From DATAFF01 sp036265615 (GTDB taxonomy: Bacteria; Pseudomonadota; Alphaproteobacteria; Rhizobiales; Aestuariivirgaceae): a stretch of DNA of 14,726 nt. Both the position numbers and the translations under genes were made by a program. Positions 8,419-14,623 of this stretch are shown here, in pieces; position 1 is the first letter of the stretch, and the number at the start of each line of letters is the position of its first letter. The notes beneath the pieces were generated by a model. The model was not told the origin of the DNA. It made no database searches and saw nothing but the letters and a program-made list of their open reading frames with translations. The stretch lies in NCBI GenBank assembly GCA_036265615.1, contig DATAOT010000126.1:1-14726 (forward strand), in the 5' to 3' direction.

Positions 8419-9378
8419 CTAGCCCCAAGGCCCCCGGCGCTCGCGCACGCTGTCCCACGGTCCGGCCGGCGCGTCGCCCGACGTCGCCGGCGGGTCCGGA
8501 AGCACTTCGCCCTGTCCGCCCGGCCGGGTCTTGCCCATTTGCCGCGCCAGCTCCATCAGCGCCGCGATCCGGTTTTCGGTGGCGGGATGAGTGGAAAACA
8601 GGCTGTCCATCCGCGACCCCGACAGCGGATTGATGATGAACAGAGGCGCGCTTGCCGGATTGGCTTCCGCCGTCTCGTTCTCGATCTGATGCGCGGCTGT
8701 GTCGATGCGCTGGAGCGCGCTCGCGAGCCACAGCGGCTCGCCGCTGATCTCGGCGCCGCCGCGGTCGGCGGCATATTCCCGCGTCCGCGAGATTGCCATC
8801 TGCACGATCATTGCCGCGATTGGCGCCAGGATGATCATGGCGATCGTCGCGATCGGCCCCATGCCGCCATCGCGGTCGCGCGAGCCGCCGAAGAACATCG
8901 CGAAATTTCCAAGCATCGAGATGGCGCCGGCGATCGTCGCCGTCATGGTCATGATCAGCGTGTCGCGGTTGCGCACATGCGCAAGCTCATGCGCGATCAC
9001 CCCGGCCACCTCCTCGCGCGACAAGTCCGTGAGCAGCCCGGTGGTGGCGGCCACGGCCGCATTCTGCGGGTTGCGCCCGGTTGCGAAGGCATTGGGCTGC
9101 GGGTTTTCCATGATGTAGATCTTGGGCATCGGCAGATTGGCCCGTTTGGCCAGCTGCTCGACCAGCGCATGGAATTCCGGTGCGCTCGCCCCGTCCACCT
9201 GCTGGGCGCCGTGCATCGACAGCACCATCCGGTCGGAATTCCAATAGGTGAACAGATTGGTGGCCAGCGCCAGGAAGAACGCAATGACCATTCCGGTCTC
9301 GCGCCCGATGGCGTAGCCGACCGCCAGGAACAGCCCGGTGAGCGCTGCCAGCAGCAGCGCCGTTCTCACATAGTTCAT
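8419..9378 (-). CDS. htpX: Protease HtpX, membrane zinc metalloprotease
   Basis: Inner-membrane M48 zinc endopeptidase of 319 residues that degrades misfolded membrane proteins together with FtsH. Two hydrophobic helices occupy about residues 6-24 and 28-46. The zinc site HELAH is at 130-134, with H130 and H134 as ligands and E131 catalytic. Two further membrane segments lie near 143-165 and 174-195. The third ligand is E201, in SRTREYAADRGG. The STHPATENRIAAL block (262-274) is conserved in the family. A proline- and glycine-rich tail from about 283 is variable. ATG 9378 is preceded by a GAAGGG ribosome site; the longer open frame extending upstream is antisense to argG and is not coding. 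First gene of the htpX-rsmB-heparinase run, divergent from the SdhAF4-type gene across 99 bp. Confidence 0.95.
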   Translation of the reverse strand: MNYVRTALLLAALTGLFLAVGYAIGRETGMVIAFFLALATNLFTYWNSDRMVLSMHGAQQVDGASAPEFHALVEQLAKRANLPMPKIYIMENPQPNAFATGRNPQNAAVAATTGLLTDLSREEVAGVIAHELAHVRNRDTLIMTMTATIAGAISMLGNFAMFFGGSRDRDGGMGPIATIAMIILAPIAAMIVQMAISRTREYAADRGGAEISGEPLWLASALQRIDTAAHQIENETAEANPASAPLFIINPLSGSRMDSLFSTHPATENRIAALMELARQMGKTRPGGQGEVLPDPPATSGDAPAGPWDSVRERRGPWG

Positions 9379-9406
9379 CGCCCTTCTCTCGTCGCCTGTT
9401 CCGGTC

Positions 9407-9436
9407 CTTGCAGCGCCGGAGCGCGCCTGCCTATAT
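9407..9436 (+). promoter_or_regulatory. Candidate promoter, RpoH-like or sigma70-like, for the SdhAF4-type gene
   Basis: CTTGCA at 9407-9412, 17 bases, then CCTATAT at 9430-9436. As remembered, the alphaproteobacterial heat-shock sigma factor prefers CTTGAC-N17-CYTATNT, which this nearly matches. Read as sigma70, TTGCAG-N17-CTATAT also works. It points toward the gene starting at 9478. The same AT-rich block, read on the other strand as CATATA with TTGCAG 17 bases upstream, could serve htpX. Confidence 0.4.
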
Positions 9437-9477
9437 GATACGCGAGATGACCCCCTGCAACGTTGACCTCCGTCAAA

Positions 9478-9669
9478 ATGCGCCAAACGGATGATTCTAA
9501 TCCTGATTTGCCGCCGGCTGCCCGCCGCGCGCTGGCCGAGGCAATGGCCCGCCGGGCGGCCCGGAATGCCGCTCCCGCCCCGGTCGAGCCCGAGATCGGC
9601 GGTCCGGACGGGCTGGAGCCGACCCGTTATGGCGACTGGGAGCGCAAGGGAATCGTCAGCGACTTTTGA
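9478..9669 (+). CDS. DUF1674 / SdhAF4-family succinate dehydrogenase assembly factor
   Basis: Small protein of 63 residues. The conserved C-terminal signature of the DUF1674 family is complete: PEIGGPDGLEPTRYGDWE, followed by RKGIVSDF at the very end. Mitochondrial members (SDHAF4/Sdh8) bind flavinylated SdhA and protect it before it joins the succinate dehydrogenase complex; the bacterial role is inferred from that. The N-terminal half is alanine- and arginine-rich (LPPAARRALAEAMARRAAR) and probably helical. ATG 9478 is preferred; a TTG at 9463 in the same frame would add five residues. No strong ribosome site is visible. In Hyphomicrobiales this gene commonly sits divergent from htpX, as here. 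The ORF is intact and of normal family length. Confidence 0.88.
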   Translation: MRQTDDSNPDLPPAARRALAEAMARRAARNAAPAPVEPEIGGPDGLEPTRYGDWERKGIVSDF

Positions 9670-9685
9670 TAACGGATCGAGGCTC

Positions 9686-9714
9686 TTGCTCGCGGCAGGT
9701 GCGCCCACTAATGA
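9686..9714 (+). promoter_or_regulatory. Candidate promoter for argG-typA
   Basis: TTGCTC at 9686-9691 and TAATGA at 9709-9714 are separated by exactly 17 bases. Transcription would begin near 9721, just before the first in-frame ATG of argG (9724), leaving the ATG at 9739 with a usable AAGG ribosome site. The -10 match is only moderate. Confidence 0.35.
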
Positions 9715-9738
9715 TGCGCCCCGATGACAAGGGCTAAA

Positions 9739-10965
9739 ATGGCAATGACGAAACGCGGCAGCGTCAGCAAGGTCGTGCTCGCCTATTCCGGCGGTCTCGA
9801 CACCTCCATCATCCTGAAATGGCTTCAGGAGACCTATGGCTGCGAGGTCGTGACCTTCACCGCCGACCTCGGTCAGGGCGAGGAGCTGGAGCCGGCCCGC
9901 CGCAAGGCCGAGATGATGGGCATTCGCCAGATCTATATCGAGGATGTCCGCGAGGAATTCATTCGCGACTTCGTCTTTCCGATGTTTCGCGCCAATGCCC
10001 TCTATGAAGGCGTCTATCTCCTCGGCACCTCCATTGCCCGGCCGCTCATTGCCAAGCGCCTGGTCGAGATCGCCGCCGAGACCGGCGCCGATGCCGTCGC
10101 CCATGGCGCCACCGGCAAGGGCAACGACCAGGTTCGCTTCGAGCTCACCGCCTATGCCCTCAACCCGGCCATCAAGGTCATCGCCCCCTGGCGCGAATGG
10201 TCCTTCAAGTCTCGCACCGACCTGATCGACTTCGCCGAGAAGCACCAGATCCCGGTGCCCAAGGACAAGCGCGGCGAGGCCCCCTTCTCGGTCGACGCCA
10301 ATCTCCTTCACTCGTCTTCGGAGGGAAAGGTCCTCGAGGACCCATGGGCCGAGCCGCCGCCTTATGTCTATCAGCGCACCATCGCGCCGCAGGACGCTCC
10401 CGACACGCCGACCTCGGTCGAGCTTGAATTCGAGCGCGGCGACCCGGTCGCGCTCGATGGCCAGGCCCTGAGCCCGGCCCGCCTCTTCGCCGCCCTCAAC
10501 GATCTCGGTCGCGACAATGGCATCGGCCGTATCGACCTCGTCGAGAACCGCTTCGTCGGCATGAAGTCGCGCGGCGTCTATGAGACGCCGGGCGGCACCA
10601 TCCTGCATGTTGCGCACCGCGCCATCGAGTCCCTGACGCTCGACCGCGAGGCCGCCCATCTCAAGGACCAGCTGATGCCGCGCTATGCCGAGCTGGTTTA
10701 TTACGGCTTCTGGTTCTCGCCCGAGCGCGAGATGCTGCAGGCAGCGATCGACAAGAGCCAGGAGCGTGTCGCGGGAACCGTGCGGCTCAAGCTCTACAAG
10801 GGCAATGTCATCGTCACCGGCCGCAAGTCGCCGCAATCGCTCTACTCCGACAGCCTCGTCACTTTCGAGGACGATCGCGGTGCCTATGATCAGAAGGATG
10901 CCCAGGGCTTCATCCGCCTCAATGCCCTGCGCCTGCGCACCTTGGCTGCCCGCCGCCTGAGATGA
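9739..10965 (+). CDS. argG: Argininosuccinate synthase
   Basis: Cytoplasmic enzyme joining citrulline and aspartate with ATP to give argininosuccinate, the penultimate step of arginine synthesis. It has 408 residues, normal for the family. The ATP pyrophosphatase P-loop SGGLDTS is at 17-23. The substrate-binding segments ALYEGVYLLGTSIARPLIAK (87-106) and GATGKGNDQVRFE (123-135) are intact, and the C-terminal oligomerisation region reads through to RRLR. Three ATG codons lie in frame (9724, 9739, 9745). I chose 9739 because AAGG lies at a proper distance upstream, whereas 9724 has no ribosome site. The stop TGA overlaps the typA start as ATGA, so the two are translationally coupled. It is 69 bp downstream of the SdhAF4-type gene and may have its own promoter in that gap. 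Confidence 0.97.
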   Translation: MAMTKRGSVSKVVLAYSGGLDTSIILKWLQETYGCEVVTFTADLGQGEELEPARRKAEMMGIRQIYIEDVREEFIRDFVFPMFRANALYEGVYLLGTSIARPLIAKRLVEIAAETGADAVAHGATGKGNDQVRFELTAYALNPAIKVIAPWREWSFKSRTDLIDFAEKHQIPVPKDKRGEAPFSVDANLLHSSSEGKVLEDPWAEPPPYVYQRTIAPQDAPDTPTSVELEFERGDPVALDGQALSPARLFAALNDLGRDNGIGRIDLVENRFVGMKSRGVYETPGGTILHVAHRAIESLTLDREAAHLKDQLMPRYAELVYYGFWFSPEREMLQAAIDKSQERVAGTVRLKLYKGNVIVTGRKSPQSLYSDSLVTFEDDRGAYDQKDAQGFIRLNALRLRTLAARRLR

Positions 10966-12785
10966 ACCTCCGCAACATCGCCATCGTCGCTCATGTGGAT
11001 CACGGCAAGACCACGCTGATCGATCGCCTGCTCGCCCAGTCGGGGGCCTTTCGCGAGAACCAGCGGGTTGCCGAGCGCGCCATGGATTCCAACGATCTCG
11101 AGCGCGAGCGCGGCATCACCATCCTCGCCAAGGTCACCTCCATCCTGTGGCAGGGCTCGCGCATCAACATCGTCGACACGCCGGGCCATGCCGATTTCGG
11201 CGGCGAGGTCGAGCGCATCCTCAACATGGTCGACGGGGCCGTGCTGCTGGTGGATGCCGCCGAAGGCCCGATGCCGCAGACCAAGTTCGTGCTGCAGAAG
11301 GCCCTGAAGATCGGCCTGAAGCCGATCGTCGCCGTCAACAAGATCGACAAGCATGATGAGCGCCATGTCGAGGTGGTGAACGAGGTCTTCGACCTGTTCG
11401 CAGCCCTTGATGCCTCCGACGAGCAGCTCGATTTCCCGATCCTCTACGGCTCGGCCAAATTCGGCTGGATGGCACCGTCGCCCTCCGGGCCCAAGACCGA
11501 CATGGCGCCGCTCTTCGATCTCGTGCTGCGTCACGTGCCGAAGCCGGCGGTCGAGCCGCCGCCCTTCCGCATGCTCGCCACCACCATCGAGGCCAATCCC
11601 TATCTCGGCCGCGTTCTGACCGGGCGCATCCGCTCCGGCAGCATCCGCGCCAATCAGCCAGTCAAGGTGCTGTCGCGCGACGGCAGGCTCGTCGAGCAGG
11701 GGCGGGTCTCCAAGGTCCTGGCCTTTCGCGGCCTCGAGCGCCAGCCCATCGAAGAAGGGTTTGCCGGCGATATCGTCGCCATTTCCGGCCTGTCCGGCGC
11801 GACCGTCGCCGACACCATTGCCGCCCCCGAGGTCGAGATCCCGATTGCCGCCCAGCCCATCGATCCGCCGACCCTCGCCATGCATTTCCGCATCAATGAC
11901 GGCCCCTTTGCCGGCCAGGAAGGCGACAAGGTCCAGAGCCGTGTCATTCGCGAGCGTCTTTATCGCGAAGCCGAAGGCAATGTCGCGCTCCGCATCCGCG
12001 ACTTGCCCGGCGAGGCCGACACTTTCGAGGTCTCCGGCCGCGGCGAGCTGCAGCTTGCCATCCTGATCGAGACCATGCGGCGCGAAGGCTTCGAGCTGAC
12101 CGTGGGACGCCCGCGGGTGGTCATGCGCAGCGACGACTCGACGGGCGAGCGGCTCGAGCCGATCGAGGAGGCGATCATCGACGTCGACGAGGACTACGCC
12201 GGCGCCGTCGTCCAGAAGCTGTCCGAGCGCCGCGCCGAGCTCAAGGACATGCGCCCATCCGGCACCGGCCGCCAGCGCCTCCTGTTCCATGCACCGACCC
12301 GCGGCCTCATCGGCTACCATGGCGAGCTCATGACCGACAGCCGCGGCACCGCGGTGATGAACCGGCTCTTCCACCATTACGGGCCCTATGTCGGCGAGAT
12401 CCCGTCGCGTCACACCGGCGTGTTGCTTGCCAATGCCGACGGCGAGGCAGTGGCTTACGCCCTGTACAATCTCCAGGACCGCGGCCCGATGTTCATCGAT
12501 CCCGGCACCCGGGTCTACCAGGGGATGATCGTCGGCGAGCACACCCGTGGCAATGATCTCGAGCTCAATGTCCTCAAGGGCAAGAAGCTGACCAACATTC
12601 GCGCTGCCGGCAAGGACGAGAATATCCTGCTGACCCCGCCCATCCGCATGACGCTGGAAAAAGCGCTCGCCTATATCCAGGAGGATGAGCTGGTCGAGGT
12701 CACGCCGAAGTCGATCCGACTGCGCAAGGCGATTCTCGATCCCAACGACCGCAAGCGCGCCGAGCGCGCCCGCGCTGCCGAATGA
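10962..12785 (+). CDS. typA: Translational GTPase TypA/BipA
   Basis: Ribosome-associated GTPase of the elongation-factor family, needed for growth under stress and cold and for 50S subunit assembly in other bacteria. It has 607 residues, the normal length. G motifs: AHVDHGKT (10-17), GITI (51-54, with the switch threonine T53), DTPGH (72-76) and NKID (126-129). The EF-G-like domain II, domains III and V, and the TypA-specific C-terminal region (GLIGYHGELMTDSRGTAVMN through EDELVEVTPKSIRLRKAILD) are all present. The start overlaps the argG stop by four bases (ATGA) and has no strong ribosome site of its own, so expression should depend on argG translation. The stop at 12783-12785 is followed immediately by the composite repeat, the first thing the transcript enters. 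Confidence 0.97.
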   Translation: MNLRNIAIVAHVDHGKTTLIDRLLAQSGAFRENQRVAERAMDSNDLERERGITILAKVTSILWQGSRINIVDTPGHADFGGEVERILNMVDGAVLLVDAAEGPMPQTKFVLQKALKIGLKPIVAVNKIDKHDERHVEVVNEVFDLFAALDASDEQLDFPILYGSAKFGWMAPSPSGPKTDMAPLFDLVLRHVPKPAVEPPPFRMLATTIEANPYLGRVLTGRIRSGSIRANQPVKVLSRDGRLVEQGRVSKVLAFRGLERQPIEEGFAGDIVAISGLSGATVADTIAAPEVEIPIAAQPIDPPTLAMHFRINDGPFAGQEGDKVQSRVIRERLYREAEGNVALRIRDLPGEADTFEVSGRGELQLAILIETMRREGFELTVGRPRVVMRSDDSTGERLEPIEEAIIDVDEDYAGAVVQKLSERRAELKDMRPSGTGRQRLLFHAPTRGLIGYHGELMTDSRGTAVMNRLFHHYGPYVGEIPSRHTGVLLANADGEAVAYALYNLQDRGPMFIDPGTRVYQGMIVGEHTRGNDLELNVLKGKKLTNIRAAGKDENILLTPPIRMTLEKALAYIQEDELVEVTPKSIRLRKAILDPNDRKRAERARAAE

Positions 12786-12791
12786 GAGAGA

Positions 12792-12826
12792 GGCAGTAGG
12801 CAGTAGGCATTAGGCAATAGGCAGTG
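12792..12826 (+). repeat. Five-unit heptamer tandem array, consensus GGCAGTA
   Basis: Five consecutive 7-mers without gaps: GGCAGTA, GGCAGTA, GGCATTA, GGCAATA, GGCAGTG. Variation falls only in the last three positions of the unit. The form resembles the short tandemly repeated repetitive (STRR) heptamers described in cyanobacteria; similar heptamer strings are, as I recall, common in intergenic DNA of Hyphomicrobiales. It is non-coding and begins six bases after the typA stop. Confidence 0.9.
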
Positions 12827-12865
12827 AACGGCGTTCTTTCCCTACTGCCTTGTTGTTCTTCCCTC

Positions 12866-12889
12866 ATGGCCGGCCCCCGAGCCGGCCAT
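12866..12889. repeat. REP-like hairpin 1
   Basis: Perfect 9 bp stem: ATGGCCGGC (12866-12874) with GCCGGCCAT (12881-12889), and a six-base loop CCCCGA. It is the left unit of an inverted pair; flanking bases also pair with the right unit. As DNA it is a palindrome; as RNA from either strand it would be a very stable hairpin, but there is no T-run for a classical intrinsic terminator. Confidence 0.85.
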
Positions 12890-12915
12890 CCAGGTATCGT
12901 GCAGAAGAAGACTGG

Positions 12916-12938
12916 ATGGCCGGGTCAAGCCCGGCCAT
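12916..12938. repeat. REP-like hairpin 2
   Basis: Perfect 9 bp stem: ATGGCCGGG (12916-12924) with CCCGGCCAT (12930-12938), and a five-base loop TCAAG. It is inverted relative to hairpin 1: TCCCTCATGGCCGG (12860-12873) pairs with 12931-12944, and CCGGCCATCCAG (12882-12893) pairs with 12912-12923. Palindromes of this form (reverse strand reading CCGGGCTTGACCCGG) recur in intergenic DNA of many alphaproteobacteria. Placed between convergent genes, it may act as a bidirectional transcription block. Confidence 0.85.
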
Positions 12939-12966
12939 GAGGGAGAGAAACCCACTGCCTACTGCC

Positions 12967-13845
12967 TCAGATCGCCGGCGCCGGCAGGCCCCGCTTGCGG
13001 CACGCCGCCTTGACCGTGTTGGCAAGCAGGCATGCGATCGTCATCGGTCCGACGCCGCCTGGCACCGGCGTGATGTGGCCGGCCACCCTTGCGCAGTCCT
13101 CGAAATCGCAGTCGCCGACGATCCGCGCCTTGCCGCCTTCCTCGACCCGGTTGATCCCGACATCGATTACCGTTGCGCCGCGCTTCAGCCAGTCGCCTTT
13201 GACAAGCCGTGGCTTGCCAACCGCCGCGATCAGGAGATCGGCGCGGCGGCACACCTCTCTCAGATCGCGGGTTCGCGAATGCGCGATGGTGACGGTGGCA
13301 TTCTCCTGCAGCAGCAGCTGCGCCACCGGCTTTCCGACGATGTTCGACCGCCCGACCACCACCGCTTCGAGCCCGTCGAGCTTGCCGAGCACATTTTTGG
13401 CGAGGATCACGCAACCGACCGGCGTGCAGGGCACCAGCGCGTCCTGCCCCGTCATGAGCCGTCCGGCATTGATGACGTGAAAGCCGTCGACGTCCTTGTC
13501 CGGATCGACGGCGTTGATCACCTTTTCGCTGGCGATCTGCTTCGGCAGCGGCAGCTGGACCAGGATGCCGTCGACCTGAGCATCGGCGTTGAGCCGTTCG
13601 ACCAGCGCCAGGAGCTCGGCCTCCGACGTCGTCGCCGCAAGGCGATGCTCGAAGCTCTTCATGCCGATTTCACCGGTCTGCCTCGCCTTGTTCGCAACAT
13701 AGACCTGGCTCGCCGGATTTTCTCCCACCAGCACCACCGCGAGCCCCGGGGTGATCCCGTGCTCGGCCTTCAACCGCTCGACCGCGCCGCGGACCCGCCG
13801 CCGCAGATCCTCGGCAATGGCTTTTCCGTCAATCACGCTTGCCAT
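12967..13845 (-). CDS. folD: Methylenetetrahydrofolate dehydrogenase/cyclohydrolase FolD
   Basis: Bifunctional cytoplasmic enzyme that oxidises 5,10-methylene-THF to methenyl-THF with NADP and hydrolyses it to 10-formyl-THF. It has 292 residues, typical length. Catalytic-site residues are visible: Y49 and K53 in VYVANKARQTGE, Q97 in VQLPLP, and D120 in KDVDGFH. The NADP-binding region carries GRSNIVGKP (165-173), and PGGVGPMT (262-269) closes the active site. ATG 13845 begins MASVIDGKAIAEDLR, the usual FolD N-terminus, with GGGGAG about 13 bases upstream. A GTG at 13872 would overlap the yggT stop as GTGA but adds only a low-complexity nine-residue leader. Its stop codon is directly abutted by the heptamer repeat. 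Second gene of a yggT-folD unit. Confidence 0.96.
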   Translation of the reverse strand: MASVIDGKAIAEDLRRRVRGAVERLKAEHGITPGLAVVLVGENPASQVYVANKARQTGEIGMKSFEHRLAATTSEAELLALVERLNADAQVDGILVQLPLPKQIASEKVINAVDPDKDVDGFHVINAGRLMTGQDALVPCTPVGCVILAKNVLGKLDGLEAVVVGRSNIVGKPVAQLLLQENATVTIAHSRTRDLREVCRRADLLIAAVGKPRLVKGDWLKRGATVIDVGINRVEEGGKARIVGDCDFEDCARVAGHITPVPGGVGPMTIACLLANTVKAACRKRGLPAPAI

Positions 13846-13868
13846 GCTCGCCGATCCGCTCCCCGATC

Positions 13869-14156
13869 TCACAACAGCGGCTGTGTCCAGGTCGCGACCG
13901 CGATCGCCAGGAACTTCAGGAACACGATGAGCAGCAGCGGCGACAGATCGATGCCGCCGAGATCCGGCAGGATCCGCCGGATCGGCGCCAGCGCCGGCTC
14001 GGTCAGGCGCTGCAATGCATAGCGCGCCTGGCGCACGTAGCTGTTGTTTCGGTCAAGAATGGCAAAATAGGAAAGCAGCTCGACGACGACCGTGATGATG
14101 ACGATCCAGATATAGATATCGATCAGCGTGAGGATCAGCCAGACGATCGGTCCCAT
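13869..14156 (-). CDS. YggT family membrane protein
   Basis: Small inner-membrane protein of 95 residues. One long hydrophobic segment lies at about 3-30 and a second at about 72-92. The central loop carries the family signature PALAPIRRILPDLGGIDLSP. The exact function of YggT proteins is not settled; members have been linked to osmotic shock tolerance and to cell division or chloroplast nucleoid and membrane organisation. ATG 14156 has a strong ribosome site, AAGGGAG at 14162-14168, five bases away. It ends 23 bp before folD on the same strand, so the two form an operon. In many alphaproteobacteria a DUF167 gene stands between yggT and folD; the 23 bp here leave no room for one. Confidence 0.92.
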   Translation of the reverse strand: MGPIVWLILTLIDIYIWIVIITVVVELLSYFAILDRNNSYVRQARYALQRLTEPALAPIRRILPDLGGIDLSPLLLIVFLKFLAIAVATWTQPLL

Positions 14157-14179
14157 ACGCGCTCCCTTGCGACCGCCGA

Positions 14180-14208
14180 GATGTAGCGGCCATGCCGATG
14201 GGGCGCAA
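14180..14208 (-). promoter_or_regulatory. Candidate promoter for yggT-folD
   Basis: On the minus strand TTGCGC (14208-14203) and TACATC (14185-14180) are 17 bases apart. Transcription would start near 14173, giving a short leader that still contains the AAGGGAG ribosome site of yggT. Both hexamers are only partial matches to consensus. Confidence 0.3.
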
Positions 14209-14218
14209 CCCTCCTTGC

Positions 14219-14247
14219 TTGACGGGGCACAGGTCCCGGCCCTAGAT
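14219..14247 (+). promoter_or_regulatory. Promoter of tRNA-Ala
   Basis: TTGACG at 14219-14224, 17 bases, then CTAGAT at 14242-14247 (or TAGATA one base later). The predicted start is near 14254, about 20 bases before the mature tRNA. The -35 is one base from TTGACA and the spacing is ideal. Confidence 0.65.
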
Positions 14248-14273
14248 AGCCAGCCTGAAACCCTGAAAGGAAT

Positions 14274-14349
14274 GGGGCAGTAGCTCAGTTGGGAGAGCGC
14301 GGCGTTCGCAATGCCGAGGTCAGGGGTTCGATCCCCCTCTGCTCCACCA
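14274..14349 (+). tRNA. tRNA-Ala, anticodon CGC
   Basis: A full 76-base cloverleaf with encoded CCA. The acceptor stem GGGGCAG pairs with CTGCTCC and contains the G3-U70 wobble that identifies alanine tRNAs. The D stem is GCTC/GAGC, the anticodon stem CGGCG/TGCCG (last pair G-U), and the anticodon loop TTCGCAA gives anticodon CGC, which reads GCG codons. The T stem AGGGG/CCCCT encloses TTCGATC. A good promoter lies upstream, and no T-rich terminator hairpin is visible after the CCA. The DNA just downstream changes in composition, so this 3' end may be an integration site. Confidence 0.97.
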
Positions 14350-14623
14350 GATTCACTGATTAACCCATTGTTTCATAAGGTGTCGGCGTCATCATTGGGT
14401 CGATTACCCTAACCGATACCCTAACGGGTTAACGAAGTTGCGTGCTCGATCCGCAAGCCGAAACATTCAGCACACATCTCCTAAGGTCTTGGACTGGCCT
14501 GATCACCGGCATGATCGCCGATTGGACCGGAATATCATCACTCGGTAAGTCGGCGGAGGTCGATCACGAATGTCGCGCGCAAGCTGGGTCGATAGGCCGC
14601 TGTTCAGGTGAAACGAGTCATTG
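14350..14623. other. Low-GC stretch after the tRNA, no supported gene
   Basis: Nothing here has convincing coding character on either strand. By my count the 300 bases 14401-14700 contain 165 G or C (55%), while a sampled line of argG has 43 of 60 (72%). The first part (14351-14440) is rich in TAACCC and TACCCTAAC words. This is consistent with the end of an integrated element next to the tRNA, or with decayed DNA. Confidence 0.6.
14401..14425 (+). repeat. Tandem direct repeat CGAT(T)ACCCTAAC
   Basis: Two adjacent units, CGATTACCCTAAC (14401-14413) and CGATACCCTAAC (14414-14425), differing by one inserted T. The small inverted motif TAAC-GG-GTTA (14422-14431) overlaps the end. Short direct repeats about 50-75 bases from a tRNA 3' end resemble arm-type binding sites of tyrosine integrases; no integrase is visible in the window to confirm this. 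Confidence 0.6.

Larger units (their letters stand above)
12790..12968. repeat. Outer inverted repeat enclosing the typA-folD gap
   Basis: GAGGCAGTAGGCAGT at 12790-12804 is the exact reverse complement of 12954-12968: 15 of 15 bases, with 149 bases between. The arms are made of the same heptamer as the left tandem array. A third, shorter inverted copy, CCTACTGCCT, lies inside at 12841-12850. The right arm overlaps two bases of the folD stop codon. Confidence 0.9.

Noticed and set aside
8023..9438. A 471-codon plus-strand open frame across rsmB and htpX
   Set aside because: It spans the ends of two well-supported minus-strand genes in one frame; Arg/His/Gly-rich composition is typical of a shadow.
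10890..12542. A 550-codon minus-strand open frame
   Set aside because: Complete shadow of typA, whose G motifs and full length are clear on the plus strand.
12792..12826. Could the heptamer array be a CRISPR remnant?
   Set aside because: Units are 7 bases with no spacers and no cas genes nearby; it is a simple tandem repeat.
12850..14022. A 390-codon plus-strand open frame through the repeat and folD
   Set aside because: Antisense to folD and part of yggT; its first part translates the REP hairpins, which are non-coding.
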